Positions 45,845 to 53,760 of a DNA stretch of 64,000 nucleotides are shown here, piece after piece. The translations under genes and the position numbers were made by a program. Origin of the DNA: Pseudoduganella lutea (GTDB lineage: Bacteria; Pseudomonadota; Gammaproteobacteria; Burkholderiales; Burkholderiaceae_D); contig NZ_CP035913.1 in NCBI RefSeq assembly GCF_004209755.1, positions 4,712,001 through 4,776,000 on the forward strand, read 5' to 3'. Below the pieces are notes generated by a model. It ran no database searches. It was given only the letters and a program-made list of their open reading frames with translations, and was not told the DNA's origin. Positions within the stretch are counted from its first letter, which is position 1; each line of letters starts with the position of its first letter.

Positions 45845-46613
45845 AAGACTGGGGCGGTACTGGCGCGTGGGCGCCACCGGCCTGTCTTTCGCATTGTTCG
45901 GAGTGGGCGGCCTGCTGATGCGGCTGGCCGTGTTCCCGCTGCTCTACCTGCTGGTATGGCGGCGTGAACGGCGCGTGGCGGCGGCCCGCACGATCATCCG
46001 CATGGCGTTTCGCGCCTATGTCGACGTGATGCGCGCGCTCGGCGTGCTGCGCTACGAAGTGCGCGGGCTGGAAAAGCTGGAGCGGCGCGGTCTGCTGATC
46101 CTGGCGAACCATCCCACGCTGATCGATACGGTGTTCCTGATGGCGTTCGTGCGCAATGCGGACTGCATCGTCAAGGGCGCACTGTGGAACAACCCGTTTA
46201 CGCGGGGGCCGGTGCGGGCGGCGGGCTACATCAGCAACAGCGGTGGAGAGGGCGATGGCCTGGTGAAGGATTGCATCGCCTCGCTGGAGCGCGGCAACAA
46301 CCTGATCGTGTTCCCGGAAGGGACGCGCACCCCCGCCAGCGGCGCCATCAGCATGAAGCGCGGTGCCGCGAATGTCGCGGTGCGCGGCGCGCGCGCGATC
46401 ACGCCGGTCGTGATCCGCTGCGATCCGCCCACGCTGGGCAAGGGAGAGAAATGGTGGCGGGTGCCGCCACGCCGGGTGCTCTTCTCGCTCGAAGTGCAGG
46501 ATGACCTGGCGGTGGAACCATTCATCCACGGCAGCAGCGACGTGATGGCGGCGCGCCGGCTGACCGAATTTTTACAGAACTATTTTACGGGGAAGTACCA
46601 AGGCCATGCTTGA
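45837..46613 (+). CDS. 1-acyl-sn-glycerol-3-phosphate-acyltransferase-like protein
   Basis: 258 residues, PlsC superfamily, one N-terminal membrane segment (about 12-40). Catalytic HX4D in LANHPTLIDTVFLM and the acceptor-binding EGTR in VFPEGTRTPASG are intact. In aryl-polyene clusters it is thought to place the polyene or an accompanying fatty acid on a lipid acceptor at the inner membrane. Overlaps both neighbours by eight bases. Confidence 0.9.
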   Translation: MVERLGRYWRVGATGLSFALFGVGGLLMRLAVFPLLYLLVWRRERRVAAARTIIRMAFRAYVDVMRALGVLRYEVRGLEKLERRGLLILANHPTLIDTVFLMAFVRNADCIVKGALWNNPFTRGPVRAAGYISNSGGEGDGLVKDCIASLERGNNLIVFPEGTRTPASGAISMKRGAANVAVRGARAITPVVIRCDPPTLGKGEKWWRVPPRRVLFSLEVQDDLAVEPFIHGSSDVMAARRLTEFLQNYFTGKYQGHA

Positions 46614-46860
46614 ACAAGAAGTGAAGGAACTGATCATCGACGTGCTCCAGCTGGAGGACATCAGCCCGAAGGACATCGATACGGATGCGCCGCTGTTCGT
46701 CGACGGACTGGGGCTCGATTCGATCGATGCGCTCGAACTGGGCGTGGCCCTGCAGAAGAAGTACGGCATTTCGCTCTCGGCAGACTCGGAAGACACGCGC
46801 CGCCATTTCGCCTCCGTGCGGGCGCTGGCGGCGATGATCGAAACCAATCGCAAGCAATGA
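46606..46860 (+). CDS. acyl carrier protein 1 (ApeE/ApeF-like)
   Basis: 84 residues. Phosphopantetheine site Ser in DGLGLDSIDALELGVAL; otherwise short, acidic, four-helix. Aryl-polyene clusters have two ACPs with distinct roles; this one follows the acyltransferase (8-base overlap) and the other lies nine bases downstream. Confidence 0.93.
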   Translation: MLEQEVKELIIDVLQLEDISPKDIDTDAPLFVDGLGLDSIDALELGVALQKKYGISLSADSEDTRRHFASVRALAAMIETNRKQ

Positions 46861-46869
46861 GGAGTGCAC

Positions 46870-47139
46870 ATGATTGACCTGACCACCATGAGCGGCGACG
46901 AGCTGCAGACCTGGGTCATCGACCTGCTGGCCGATATGTTCGAACTGGACAAGGCATCGCTGACGGCCGAATCGAACCTGTACGACGACCTGGACATCGA
47001 CAGCATCGACGCTGTCGACCTGGCCGTGAAACTCAAGCAGCTGACCGGCAAGCGCCTGCAGCCGGAAGTCTTCAAGACGATCCGCACGATCGGCGACGTC
47101 GTCGACGCGCTGGCCGGCATGGCGGAGCCGGTGGCCTGA
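46870..47139 (+). CDS. acyl carrier protein 2 (ApeE/ApeF-like)
   Basis: 89 residues from ATG 46870 with GAGGAG upstream. Phosphopantetheine site Ser in DDLDIDSIDAVDLAVKLKQL. It differs from ACP 1 in sequence outside the site, consistent with separate partners, for example starter loading versus chain extension. A GTG six bases earlier is less likely. Confidence 0.92.
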   Translation: MIDLTTMSGDELQTWVIDLLADMFELDKASLTAESNLYDDLDIDSIDAVDLAVKLKQLTGKRLQPEVFKTIRTIGDVVDALAGMAEPVA

Positions 47140-47143
47140 CCGG

Positions 47144-47689
47144 ATGCTGAGCAATGTCGTGGCCGTGGCCGTTACGGTGCTGTACCCGCTTGCCATCTGG
47201 CTGGGCCATGGCCGCTTCGAGCCGCGCTGGCTTGCGCTGTTGCTGCTGGTGGCCGCCGCGGCGCGACTGCCGGCGCTGAAGATCTCGGCGGCCGCGCGCT
47301 GGTCTGTGGCCGGCGCGCTGGTGCTGGTCGGCTGCGCCGTGTGGAGCAATGTGCTGCTGCCGCTGAAACTGTATCCGGTGCTCGTCAACGTGGCGCTGCT
47401 GGTCGCATTCAGCGCCAGCCTGGCCACGCCCGTTTCCGCGATCGAGCGCATGGCGCGGCTGTCCGGCGAGCAGTTCGCGCCGATCGCCAGTGCCTACATG
47501 CGTACCGTCACGAAGGTGTGGTGCGGCTTCTTCGTTTTCAATGGCGCCGTGGCGCTGGGTACGGCGCTGTGGGCCAGCGACGCCGTGTGGTCGCTCTACA
47601 CGGGCTTGGTTTCCTACATCCTGATGGGAATACTGTTCGGCGGGGAATTCCTCGTGCGGATACGCTTCAAGCGACTGCATCATGTATGA
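47144..47689 (+). CDS. COG4648-type membrane protein
   Basis: 181 residues with about five hydrophobic helices (MLSNVVAVAVTVLYPLAIWLGHG, WLALLLLVAAAARLPAL, VAGALVLVGCAVWSNVLLPL, ALLVAFSASLATP and two C-terminal segments). Found in nearly all aryl-polyene clusters between the ACPs and the ligase; function unknown. Stop overlaps the ligase start by eight bases. Confidence 0.88.
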   Translation: MLSNVVAVAVTVLYPLAIWLGHGRFEPRWLALLLLVAAAARLPALKISAAARWSVAGALVLVGCAVWSNVLLPLKLYPVLVNVALLVAFSASLATPVSAIERMARLSGEQFAPIASAYMRTVTKVWCGFFVFNGAVALGTALWASDAVWSLYTGLVSYILMGILFGGEFLVRIRFKRLHHV

Positions 47690-49475
47690 ATATCTTGGTA
47701 ACCTCGTGACCACGCTGGCCGTGCGGCTCGCCGCGCGGCCGCCTTCCATTCCCGTCGGCGTGCGCGCCGGCGTTGCCATCGATACGGCCGCCTTCCTCGC
47801 GCGCCTCGATGCATGGCGCGCGCTGCTGCAGGATCGCGACGGCGGCCATTTCGCGCTGTACCTGGAAGACAGCATCGAATTCGCCGCGGCGCTGCTGGGC
47901 GCCTGGCAGGCCGGCAAGACGGTCTGGCTGGCGGCCGACACGCTGGACGCCACCTGCGCGAACCTGCGTGGCCACGTGCAGGGATTCCTCGGCGAATTCC
48001 CCGCGGCGTGCGAACCGATGGTGCCCGGCGACGCGGTCGGCGGCACGCCTGCCCCGGCTGTTCTTTCACCCTTGCGCGAACTCGACCCGGAGGCCGATGC
48101 GCTGGTGGTCTTCACCTCCGGCAGCACCGGCACCGCGCAAGCCATTCCCAAGAAGCTGCGGCAGATGGCCAGCGAAGTGGCCACGCTCGAAGCGCTGTTC
48201 GGCGCACGTGCCGGCGACGCCGCGGTGATCGCCACCGTCTCGCACCAGCACATCTATGGCCTGCTGTTCAAGGTGCTCTGGCCATTGAACACGGGCCGCG
48301 CCATCCATGCGGCCAGCATCGCCTTCCCCGAGGCGCTGGCGCCGGCGCTGGCGGCGCAGCGCTGCGTGCTCGTTGCCAGCCCGGCGCACCTGAAGCGCCT
48401 GCCGGCGCACCTGGACTGGCAGGGCGCGCGCGACAACGTGGCCCTGGTGCTTTCGTCCGGCGGCCCGCTGCCGGGCGATACCGCGCAGGCCTGCGGCAAG
48501 CTGCTGGGCAGCATTCCCGTCGAAGTGTTCGGCAGTTCGGAAACGGGCGGCATCGCCTGGCGCCAGCGGGCGCCGCTGCCGACCGTCGTCGACGAGGCGT
48601 GGACGCCATTTCCCACCGTCGGCTGGCGCCTGGCCGAGGGCTTCCTCGAAGTGCGCTCGCCGCACCTGCCGGACGACGGCTGGCTGCCGCTGGCCGACCG
48701 CGCCCGCGAGGTCGCAGGCGGCCGGTTCCAGTTGCTGGGCCGGGGAGACCGCATCGCCAAGATCGAGGAAAAGCGCATTTCGCTCGACGCCATCGAAGCC
48801 GCGCTGCTGGGCTCAGGCCTCGCGGCCGAAGCACGCGTGGCGCTGTGCGAGCCGGATGCGGGCCCGCGCCAGGTGCTGGCCGCCTTCGTGGTGCCCACCG
48901 CCGCTGGCCGCGCCGTGCTTGATGGCGAAGGCAAGCTGGCGCTGAATGCCCGCCTGCGCACCGTGCTGGCCGGCGTGGTGGATGCCGTGGCCTTGCCGCG
49001 CCGCTGGCGCTACCTCGACGCATTGCCCGTCAATGCGCAGGGCAAGACGACCGTGGCGGCATTGCTGGCATTGCTGATGCCGGCGCCGCGGCTGCCGCAC
49101 GTGCGCGAACTGGAACGCCAGGTGGAGGACAAAACGGAGCAGGGCACCGCCGCGTTGCGCCGCGTGCTGCTGGAGATCGTCGCCCCGTCCAACCTCGTGT
49201 ACTTCGACGGCCACTTCACGGAAGCGCCGATCCTGCCGGGCGTGGCCCAGGTGGAATGGGCGATCCGCTACGGCCGCGATTACTTTGCACTGCCGCCGGC
49301 CTTCCGCGCGATGCACGCGCTGAAGTTCCAGCACGTGATCCAGCCCGGCATGCCGGTGCAGCTGGAATTGCTGCACGATCCGGCGAAGGGCCAGCTGACG
49401 TTCGCCTTCCGTTCGCCCTCAGGCCAGCATGCCAGCGGCCGTATCCTGTTCCACGCGGAGCCGGGGCATGGCTGA
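47682..49475 (+). CDS. acyl-ACP/CoA ligase fused to an ApeI-like dehydratase
   Basis: 597 residues with two enzymes in one chain. Residues about 1-465: AMP-binding ligase (FTSGSTGTAQAIPKKL at 144-159, GSSETGGIAWRQ, WLPLADRAREV, GRGDRIAKIEEKRISL, VNAQGKTT), which would activate the aryl starter acid and load it onto an ACP. Residues about 485-597: a hotdog-fold dehydratase of FabA/FabZ/ApeI type, with NLVYFDGHFTEAPILPGVAQVEW (catalytic-type His511). In Xenorhabdus the two are separate proteins, ApeH and ApeI. There is no stop or frameshift between them. Overlaps neighbours on both sides. Confidence 0.9.
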   Translation: MYEYLGNLVTTLAVRLAARPPSIPVGVRAGVAIDTAAFLARLDAWRALLQDRDGGHFALYLEDSIEFAAALLGAWQAGKTVWLAADTLDATCANLRGHVQGFLGEFPAACEPMVPGDAVGGTPAPAVLSPLRELDPEADALVVFTSGSTGTAQAIPKKLRQMASEVATLEALFGARAGDAAVIATVSHQHIYGLLFKVLWPLNTGRAIHAASIAFPEALAPALAAQRCVLVASPAHLKRLPAHLDWQGARDNVALVLSSGGPLPGDTAQACGKLLGSIPVEVFGSSETGGIAWRQRAPLPTVVDEAWTPFPTVGWRLAEGFLEVRSPHLPDDGWLPLADRAREVAGGRFQLLGRGDRIAKIEEKRISLDAIEAALLGSGLAAEARVALCEPDAGPRQVLAAFVVPTAAGRAVLDGEGKLALNARLRTVLAGVVDAVALPRRWRYLDALPVNAQGKTTVAALLALLMPAPRLPHVRELERQVEDKTEQGTAALRRVLLEIVAPSNLVYFDGHFTEAPILPGVAQVEWAIRYGRDYFALPPAFRAMHALKFQHVIQPGMPVQLELLHDPAKGQLTFAFRSPSGQHASGRILFHAEPGHG

Positions 49476-50220
49476 CCTGTTCACCGCCTGCGCTGTCGTC
49501 CCCGTCTACAACCATGAGGGCGCGATCGGCGCCGTCACCGGCCGGCTGCTGGCGCATGGCCTGCATTGCGTGCTCGTCGACGACGGCAGCACGGCCGCCT
49601 GCGCCCGCGTGCTGGACGACATCGCCGCCGCCGAACCGCGCCGCGTCACGCTGGTGCGCCTGGCGGTCAACGGCGGCAAGGGCGCCGCCGTGCTGGCGGG
49701 CATCGCCCGCGCCACGGCGCTCGGCTACACCCATGTCCTGCAGATCGATGCCGACGGCCAGCACGATACGGCCGACGTGCCCCGTTTCCTGGAACAGGGC
49801 AGGGCGCGGCCCGAAGCGGTGATCTGCGGCTGCCCGATCTATGACGAATCGGTGCCGAAGGCGCGCCTGTACGGCCGCTACGCCACGCACATCTGGGTGT
49901 GGATCAACACGCTGTCGTTCGACATCCGGGATTCGATGTGCGGCTTCCGGGTCTACCCGGTGGCGGCCATCAATGCGCTGGCGGCCAGCAGGCGGCTGGG
50001 CCGGCGCATGAATTTCGATACCGACGTGCTGGTGCGGCTGTATTGGCGCGGGGTCGAGATCGTCAACCAGCCGACGCGCGTGCGCTACCCGGAAGACGGC
50101 GTGTCGCATTTCCTCGTCTGGCGCGACAACGTGCTGATCTCGGCCATGCACACGGCCCTGTTCTTCGGCATGCTGCCGCGCATCCCGCTGCTGCTGGCCC
50201 GCAAGTGGAGGCGCCGGTGA
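49468..50220 (+). CDS. family 2 glycosyltransferase
   Basis: 250 residues, dolichyl-phosphate-mannose-synthase-like GT-A fold: VVPVYNHEGAIGAV, LVDDGSTAA, NGGKGAAVLAGIARA and metal-binding DADGQHD. In well-studied aryl-polyene clusters this domain and an acyltransferase form one protein (ApeJ); here they are separate genes joined by a GTGA overlap. Probably sits at the inner membrane through a C-terminal hydrophobic patch (VLISAMHTALFFGMLPRIPLLLA). Sugar donor unknown. Confidence 0.9.
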   Translation: MADLFTACAVVPVYNHEGAIGAVTGRLLAHGLHCVLVDDGSTAACARVLDDIAAAEPRRVTLVRLAVNGGKGAAVLAGIARATALGYTHVLQIDADGQHDTADVPRFLEQGRARPEAVICGCPIYDESVPKARLYGRYATHIWVWINTLSFDIRDSMCGFRVYPVAAINALAASRRLGRRMNFDTDVLVRLYWRGVEIVNQPTRVRYPEDGVSHFLVWRDNVLISAMHTALFFGMLPRIPLLLARKWRRR

Positions 50221-51203
50221 CCGGCGGGAAAGCAGCCACCGGACCGGTGGACAAGGAGAGCGGCCGCCATTGGGCGTCGATCGACGAAGTCAGCTTCGTG
50301 GCCGGCATGCGTTTCCTGTTCTGGATCTGCCGCGTCTTCGGCCGCTGGCCCTTCCGCGTGGCGCTGTATCCGGTGCTGGGCTGGTACCTGCTCACGCAGG
50401 GGCGGGCGCGGCGCGCCTCGCGCGCCTACCTGCGCCGCGTGCGGGCCCATACCGGCCGGCCGGTGGGGGGCGTGCTCGCCCACTTCGCCAGCTTCGGTGA
50501 AAACCTGCTCGACAAGCTGCTGCTGTGGGGCGGCCTGTACCGGCTCGATGGCGTGCGCTTCCACGGCGCGGACGTCATCGAGGACGCCGTTGCACAAGGC
50601 ACCGGCGGGGTGCTGGTCTGCTCGCACCTGGGCAATGTCGAACTCACCCGCGTGCTGTCCCGGCAGCGCAACGACATCAAGTCCACGGTGCTCGTGCACA
50701 CCAAGCACGCGCAGGCGTTCAACCGGCTGATGGGCAAGCTGAACCCGGAAAGCCAGACCAACCTGCTGCAGGTGACGGAGATGACGCCGGCCACGGCCAT
50801 GATGCTGTCCGAGCGGATCGGCCGCGGCGAATTCGTCGTCATCGCCGGCGACCGCGTGCCCGTGTCCGGCAACGAACACGTGGCCAGCGCGCGGTTCATG
50901 GGAGAGGCGGCACCGTTCCCGGTGGGCCCCTACCTGCTGGCCGGCATCCTGCAATGCCCCGTGTACCTGCTGTTCACCGTGTGCGTCGACGGCGTCACCG
51001 AAGTGCACATCGAGCATTTCCGCGAGGCCGTGCGGCTGCCGCGCAAGGGCCGCACCGAGGCACTGGCGTCGATGGCCCAGGCCTACGCGGCCCGGCTCGA
51101 ACACCATGCCGCCCGGGCACCGCTGCAGTGGTTCAATTTTTATGATTTCTGGCATTTGCCGGAACAAGACAAGAGACAGGAAGACGACGATGCAACTCGC
51201 TGA
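50217..51203 (+). CDS. lipid A biosynthesis-type (LpxL/LpxM-like) acyltransferase
   Basis: 328 residues from GTG 50217, whose codon overlaps the previous stop (GTGA). Signature HX4E motif in SHLGNVELTRV, RNDIKSTVLVHTKHAQAFN, and GEAAPFPVGPYLLA; one N-terminal membrane anchor (FRVALYPVLGWYLLT). Start supported by family pattern HWASIDEVSFVAGMRFLFWI. Likely acylates the polyene-lipid carrier. Overlaps the downstream lyase gene by 14 bases. Confidence 0.9.
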   Translation: MTGGKAATGPVDKESGRHWASIDEVSFVAGMRFLFWICRVFGRWPFRVALYPVLGWYLLTQGRARRASRAYLRRVRAHTGRPVGGVLAHFASFGENLLDKLLLWGGLYRLDGVRFHGADVIEDAVAQGTGGVLVCSHLGNVELTRVLSRQRNDIKSTVLVHTKHAQAFNRLMGKLNPESQTNLLQVTEMTPATAMMLSERIGRGEFVVIAGDRVPVSGNEHVASARFMGEAAPFPVGPYLLAGILQCPVYLLFTVCVDGVTEVHIEHFREAVRLPRKGRTEALASMAQAYAARLEHHAARAPLQWFNFYDFWHLPEQDKRQEDDDATR

Positions 51204-52746
51204 CATTCAATCCACGCGGCGCGCCGTCCGCTTCGACCGTGACCGCCTGACGATCGAGGACATCGCCGACATCGCCCATGGCCGCGCCAGCGCCGAGCTG
51301 TCCCCGGACCCGGCGTTTCGCGCCGCGATCGCGCGCGGCGCCGACTTCCTCGACCGCCTGCTGCGCGAGGACGGCACCGTGTATGGCGTGACGACGGGCT
51401 ATGGCGATTCGTGCACCGTCACCGTGCCGCCGGAGCTGGTACCGGAGCTGCCGCACCACCTGTACACGTATCACGGCTGCGGCCTGGGCGAGTACTTCGA
51501 TCCGGCGCAGACGCGCGCGATCCTGGCTGCCCGCCTGGCGTCGCTGGCCAAGGGATACTCGGGCGTGTCGGTCGAGCTGCTGCTGCAGATCACGCGCCTG
51601 CTTGACGCGGGCCTGCTGCCGCTGATCCCGTCCGAAGGCTCGGTGGGCGCTTCCGGCGACCTCACGCCGCTGTCGTACCTGGCCGCCGTGATGTGCGGCG
51701 AGCGCGAAGTGCTGCGCAACGGCGAAACCGTCGATGCGGCCGTCGCGCTGCGCGAGGCGGGCATCACGCCGCTGCGCCTGCGGCCGAAGGAAGGCCTGGC
51801 GATCATGAACGGCACCGCCGTGATGACGGCGCTGGCCTGCCTGGCCTATGAGCGCTCGGAATACCTGGTCAAGCTGGCCACGCGGATCACCGCGCTGGCC
51901 TCGTACACGCTGGACGGCAACGCGCACCATTTCGACGAAGTGCTGTTTTCCGTGAAGCCCCACCCGGGCATGCAGCATGTGGCAGCGATGCTGCGCCACG
52001 ACCTGCCCACCACCGAGTGGGAACGCAACGGCAAGCGGCTGCAGGACCGGTACTCGATCCGCTGCGCGCCGCACGTGATCGGCGTGCTGGCCGATGCGAT
52101 GCCACTGTTCCGCCAGAACATCGAGAATGAACTGAACAGCGCCAACGACAACCCGCTCATCGATGGCGACAACGAACGCGTGCTGCACGGCGGCCATTTC
52201 TATGGCGGCCACGTGGGCTTTGCGATGGATGGCATGAAGAACGCCGTGGCCAATGTGGCCGACCTGCTGGACCGCCAGATGGCACTGCTCGTCGATGCGC
52301 GCTACAACAATGGCCTGCCGGCCAACCTGTCCGGCAGCACGGGTCCGCGCGCGGCGATCAATCACGGCCTGAAGGCGCTGCAGATCAGCGCCTCGGCCTG
52401 GACCGCCGAAGCATTGAAGCTGACGATGCCGGCCTCGGTGTTCTCGCGCTCGACGGAATGCCACAACCAGGACAAGGTGAGCATGGGCACGATCGCCGCG
52501 CGTGATTGCCTGCGCGTGCTGGAACTGACGGAGCAGGTCGTCGCGGCACTGCTGATCACGGTGCGGCAGGGCGCCTGGCTGCGCGGCCGCGCAAGCCCGG
52601 AACTGGCGTTGCAGCCGCACCTGGCGGCGATGATCGAGGCACTCGATATCGCGCCGATCGACGAGGACCGCCGGCTCGATGGCGAACTGCGCTCGCTGGT
52701 GGCGCGCATCCGCGGCCGGGCGTGGGATCTGTATGCGCAAGATTAA
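51190..52746 (+). CDS. aromatic amino-acid ammonia-lyase (histidine/tyrosine/phenylalanine-lyase family)
   Basis: 518 residues from ATG 51190 (MQLADIQSTRRAVRFDRD). The MIO prosthetic group forms from A154-S155-G156 (SVGASGDLTPLSYL); catalytic Tyr65 in VYGVTTGYGD; also MNGTAVMTALACLAYE, QDRYSIRCAPHV and ECHNQDKVSMGT. The residues that set amino-acid choice (Ser-His in histidine lyases, His-Leu in Tyr lyases, Phe-Leu in Phe lyases) read Tyr94-His95 here. Product would be a cinnamic-type or urocanic acid; in flexirubin-type clusters a tyrosine lyase supplies coumarate as starter. Specificity is inferred. Confidence 0.88.
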   Translation: MQLADIQSTRRAVRFDRDRLTIEDIADIAHGRASAELSPDPAFRAAIARGADFLDRLLREDGTVYGVTTGYGDSCTVTVPPELVPELPHHLYTYHGCGLGEYFDPAQTRAILAARLASLAKGYSGVSVELLLQITRLLDAGLLPLIPSEGSVGASGDLTPLSYLAAVMCGEREVLRNGETVDAAVALREAGITPLRLRPKEGLAIMNGTAVMTALACLAYERSEYLVKLATRITALASYTLDGNAHHFDEVLFSVKPHPGMQHVAAMLRHDLPTTEWERNGKRLQDRYSIRCAPHVIGVLADAMPLFRQNIENELNSANDNPLIDGDNERVLHGGHFYGGHVGFAMDGMKNAVANVADLLDRQMALLVDARYNNGLPANLSGSTGPRAAINHGLKALQISASAWTAEALKLTMPASVFSRSTECHNQDKVSMGTIAARDCLRVLELTEQVVAALLITVRQGAWLRGRASPELALQPHLAAMIEALDIAPIDEDRRLDGELRSLVARIRGRAWDLYAQD

Positions 52747-53158
52747 GGAAAGCCGCTGGTTCGCCGAGGTCGACATGGAAGTGCAGTTCTTCGACCTGGA
52801 CCCGATGGAGATCGTCTGGCACGGCAACTATGTGAAATACCTCGAAGTGGTGCGCTGCGCGCTGCTCGACAAGATCGGCTACAACTACCCGCAGATGAAG
52901 CAATCCGGCTATGCCTGGCCGGTCGTCGACATGCACCTGCGCTACGTGGCCCCGGCCACGTTCGGCCAGAAGATCCGGCTGCGCGCCGACATCGTCGAGT
53001 GGGAGAACTGCCTGAAGATCGATTACCTGATCACGGACGCGGCATCGGGCAAGCGCCTGAACCGCGCCACCACGACGATGGTGGCCGTGGATATTGCCAG
53101 CAACGAGATGTGCTACGTATCGCCGCCGGTGCTGATGGAAAAACTGGGACTGCAATGA
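52733..53158 (+). CDS. acyl-CoA/ACP thioesterase, YbgC-like hotdog fold
   Basis: 141 residues from ATG 52733 inside the end of the lyase gene (14-base overlap). Catalytic region VQFFDLDPMEIVWHGNYVKYLEVVRCALLDKIG matches the D-x-x-x-x-V-x-H-x-x-Y pattern of YbgC/4-HBA-CoA thioesterases. In aryl-polyene clusters (ApeK) it is thought to release or edit chains. The longer frame upstream has no homology. Confidence 0.9.
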   Translation: MRKIKESRWFAEVDMEVQFFDLDPMEIVWHGNYVKYLEVVRCALLDKIGYNYPQMKQSGYAWPVVDMHLRYVAPATFGQKIRLRADIVEWENCLKIDYLITDAASGKRLNRATTTMVAVDIASNEMCYVSPPVLMEKLGLQ

Positions 53159-53760
53159 AGACAATGATGATGATCGCCGCGCTGGCGCTTTCCGCCGCGG
53201 GCGCGCAGGCCGCCGTGCCGGTGGCGAAGATCCAGGCCATGCTGGCCAAGCCGAAAGTGATGTGCGGCCGTTTCGACCAGAGCAAGACGCTGGCCGGCAT
53301 GAAGAAGCCGCTGGCCGCGAATGGCCGCTTCTGCGTGGTGCAGGAAAAAGGCGTGCTGTGGCGCACGCTGCAGCCGTTCCCGAACACGCTGCGCCTGACC
53401 AAGGGCGAGATCGTCCATTACCAGGGTGAGCGCGTGGCCATGCGCCTCGATGCGAAGACGGAACCGACCGTGCGCATGATCAACCAGGTGCTGTTCTCGC
53501 TGCTGGCCGGCGACCTGGCGCAGCTCGAACAGTTGTTCAGGGTCGACGGCACCGTGGGTGCGGACAGCTGGAACGTCACGCTCGAAGCGCGTGAACCTGC
53601 GCTGGCCAAGGCGATCGGCACCATCAAGCTCGATGGCGGCGCCTATGTGAACAACATCGTCATCAGCGAAGCGTCGGGCGACCGCACGAGCATCGTGTTC
53701 TCGAAGATCGAGGCAGGCGACAAGGCGATGACGGCCGACGAGGCGGCACTGTTCCGATGA
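53155..53760 (+). CDS. LolA-like outer-membrane lipoprotein carrier
   Basis: 201 residues with a signal peptide (MKTMMMIAALALSAAGAQA, cleaved about residue 19). Beta-rich half-barrel expected: CGRFDQSKTLAGMKKPLAANGRFCVVQEKGVLWRTLQPFPNTLRLTKGEIVHYQGERVAM. Presumed to ferry the lipid-linked polyene across the periplasm, by analogy to LolA. Start overlaps the thioesterase stop (ATGA), and its stop overlaps the exporter start. Confidence 0.88.
   Translation: MKTMMMIAALALSAAGAQAAVPVAKIQAMLAKPKVMCGRFDQSKTLAGMKKPLAANGRFCVVQEKGVLWRTLQPFPNTLRLTKGEIVHYQGERVAMRLDAKTEPTVRMINQVLFSLLAGDLAQLEQLFRVDGTVGADSWNVTLEAREPALAKAIGTIKLDGGAYVNNIVISEASGDRTSIVFSKIEAGDKAMTADEAALFR

Noticed and set aside
46864..46869. 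GTG start for the second ACP
   Set aside because: It overlaps the ribosome-binding sequence used by the ATG six bases on.
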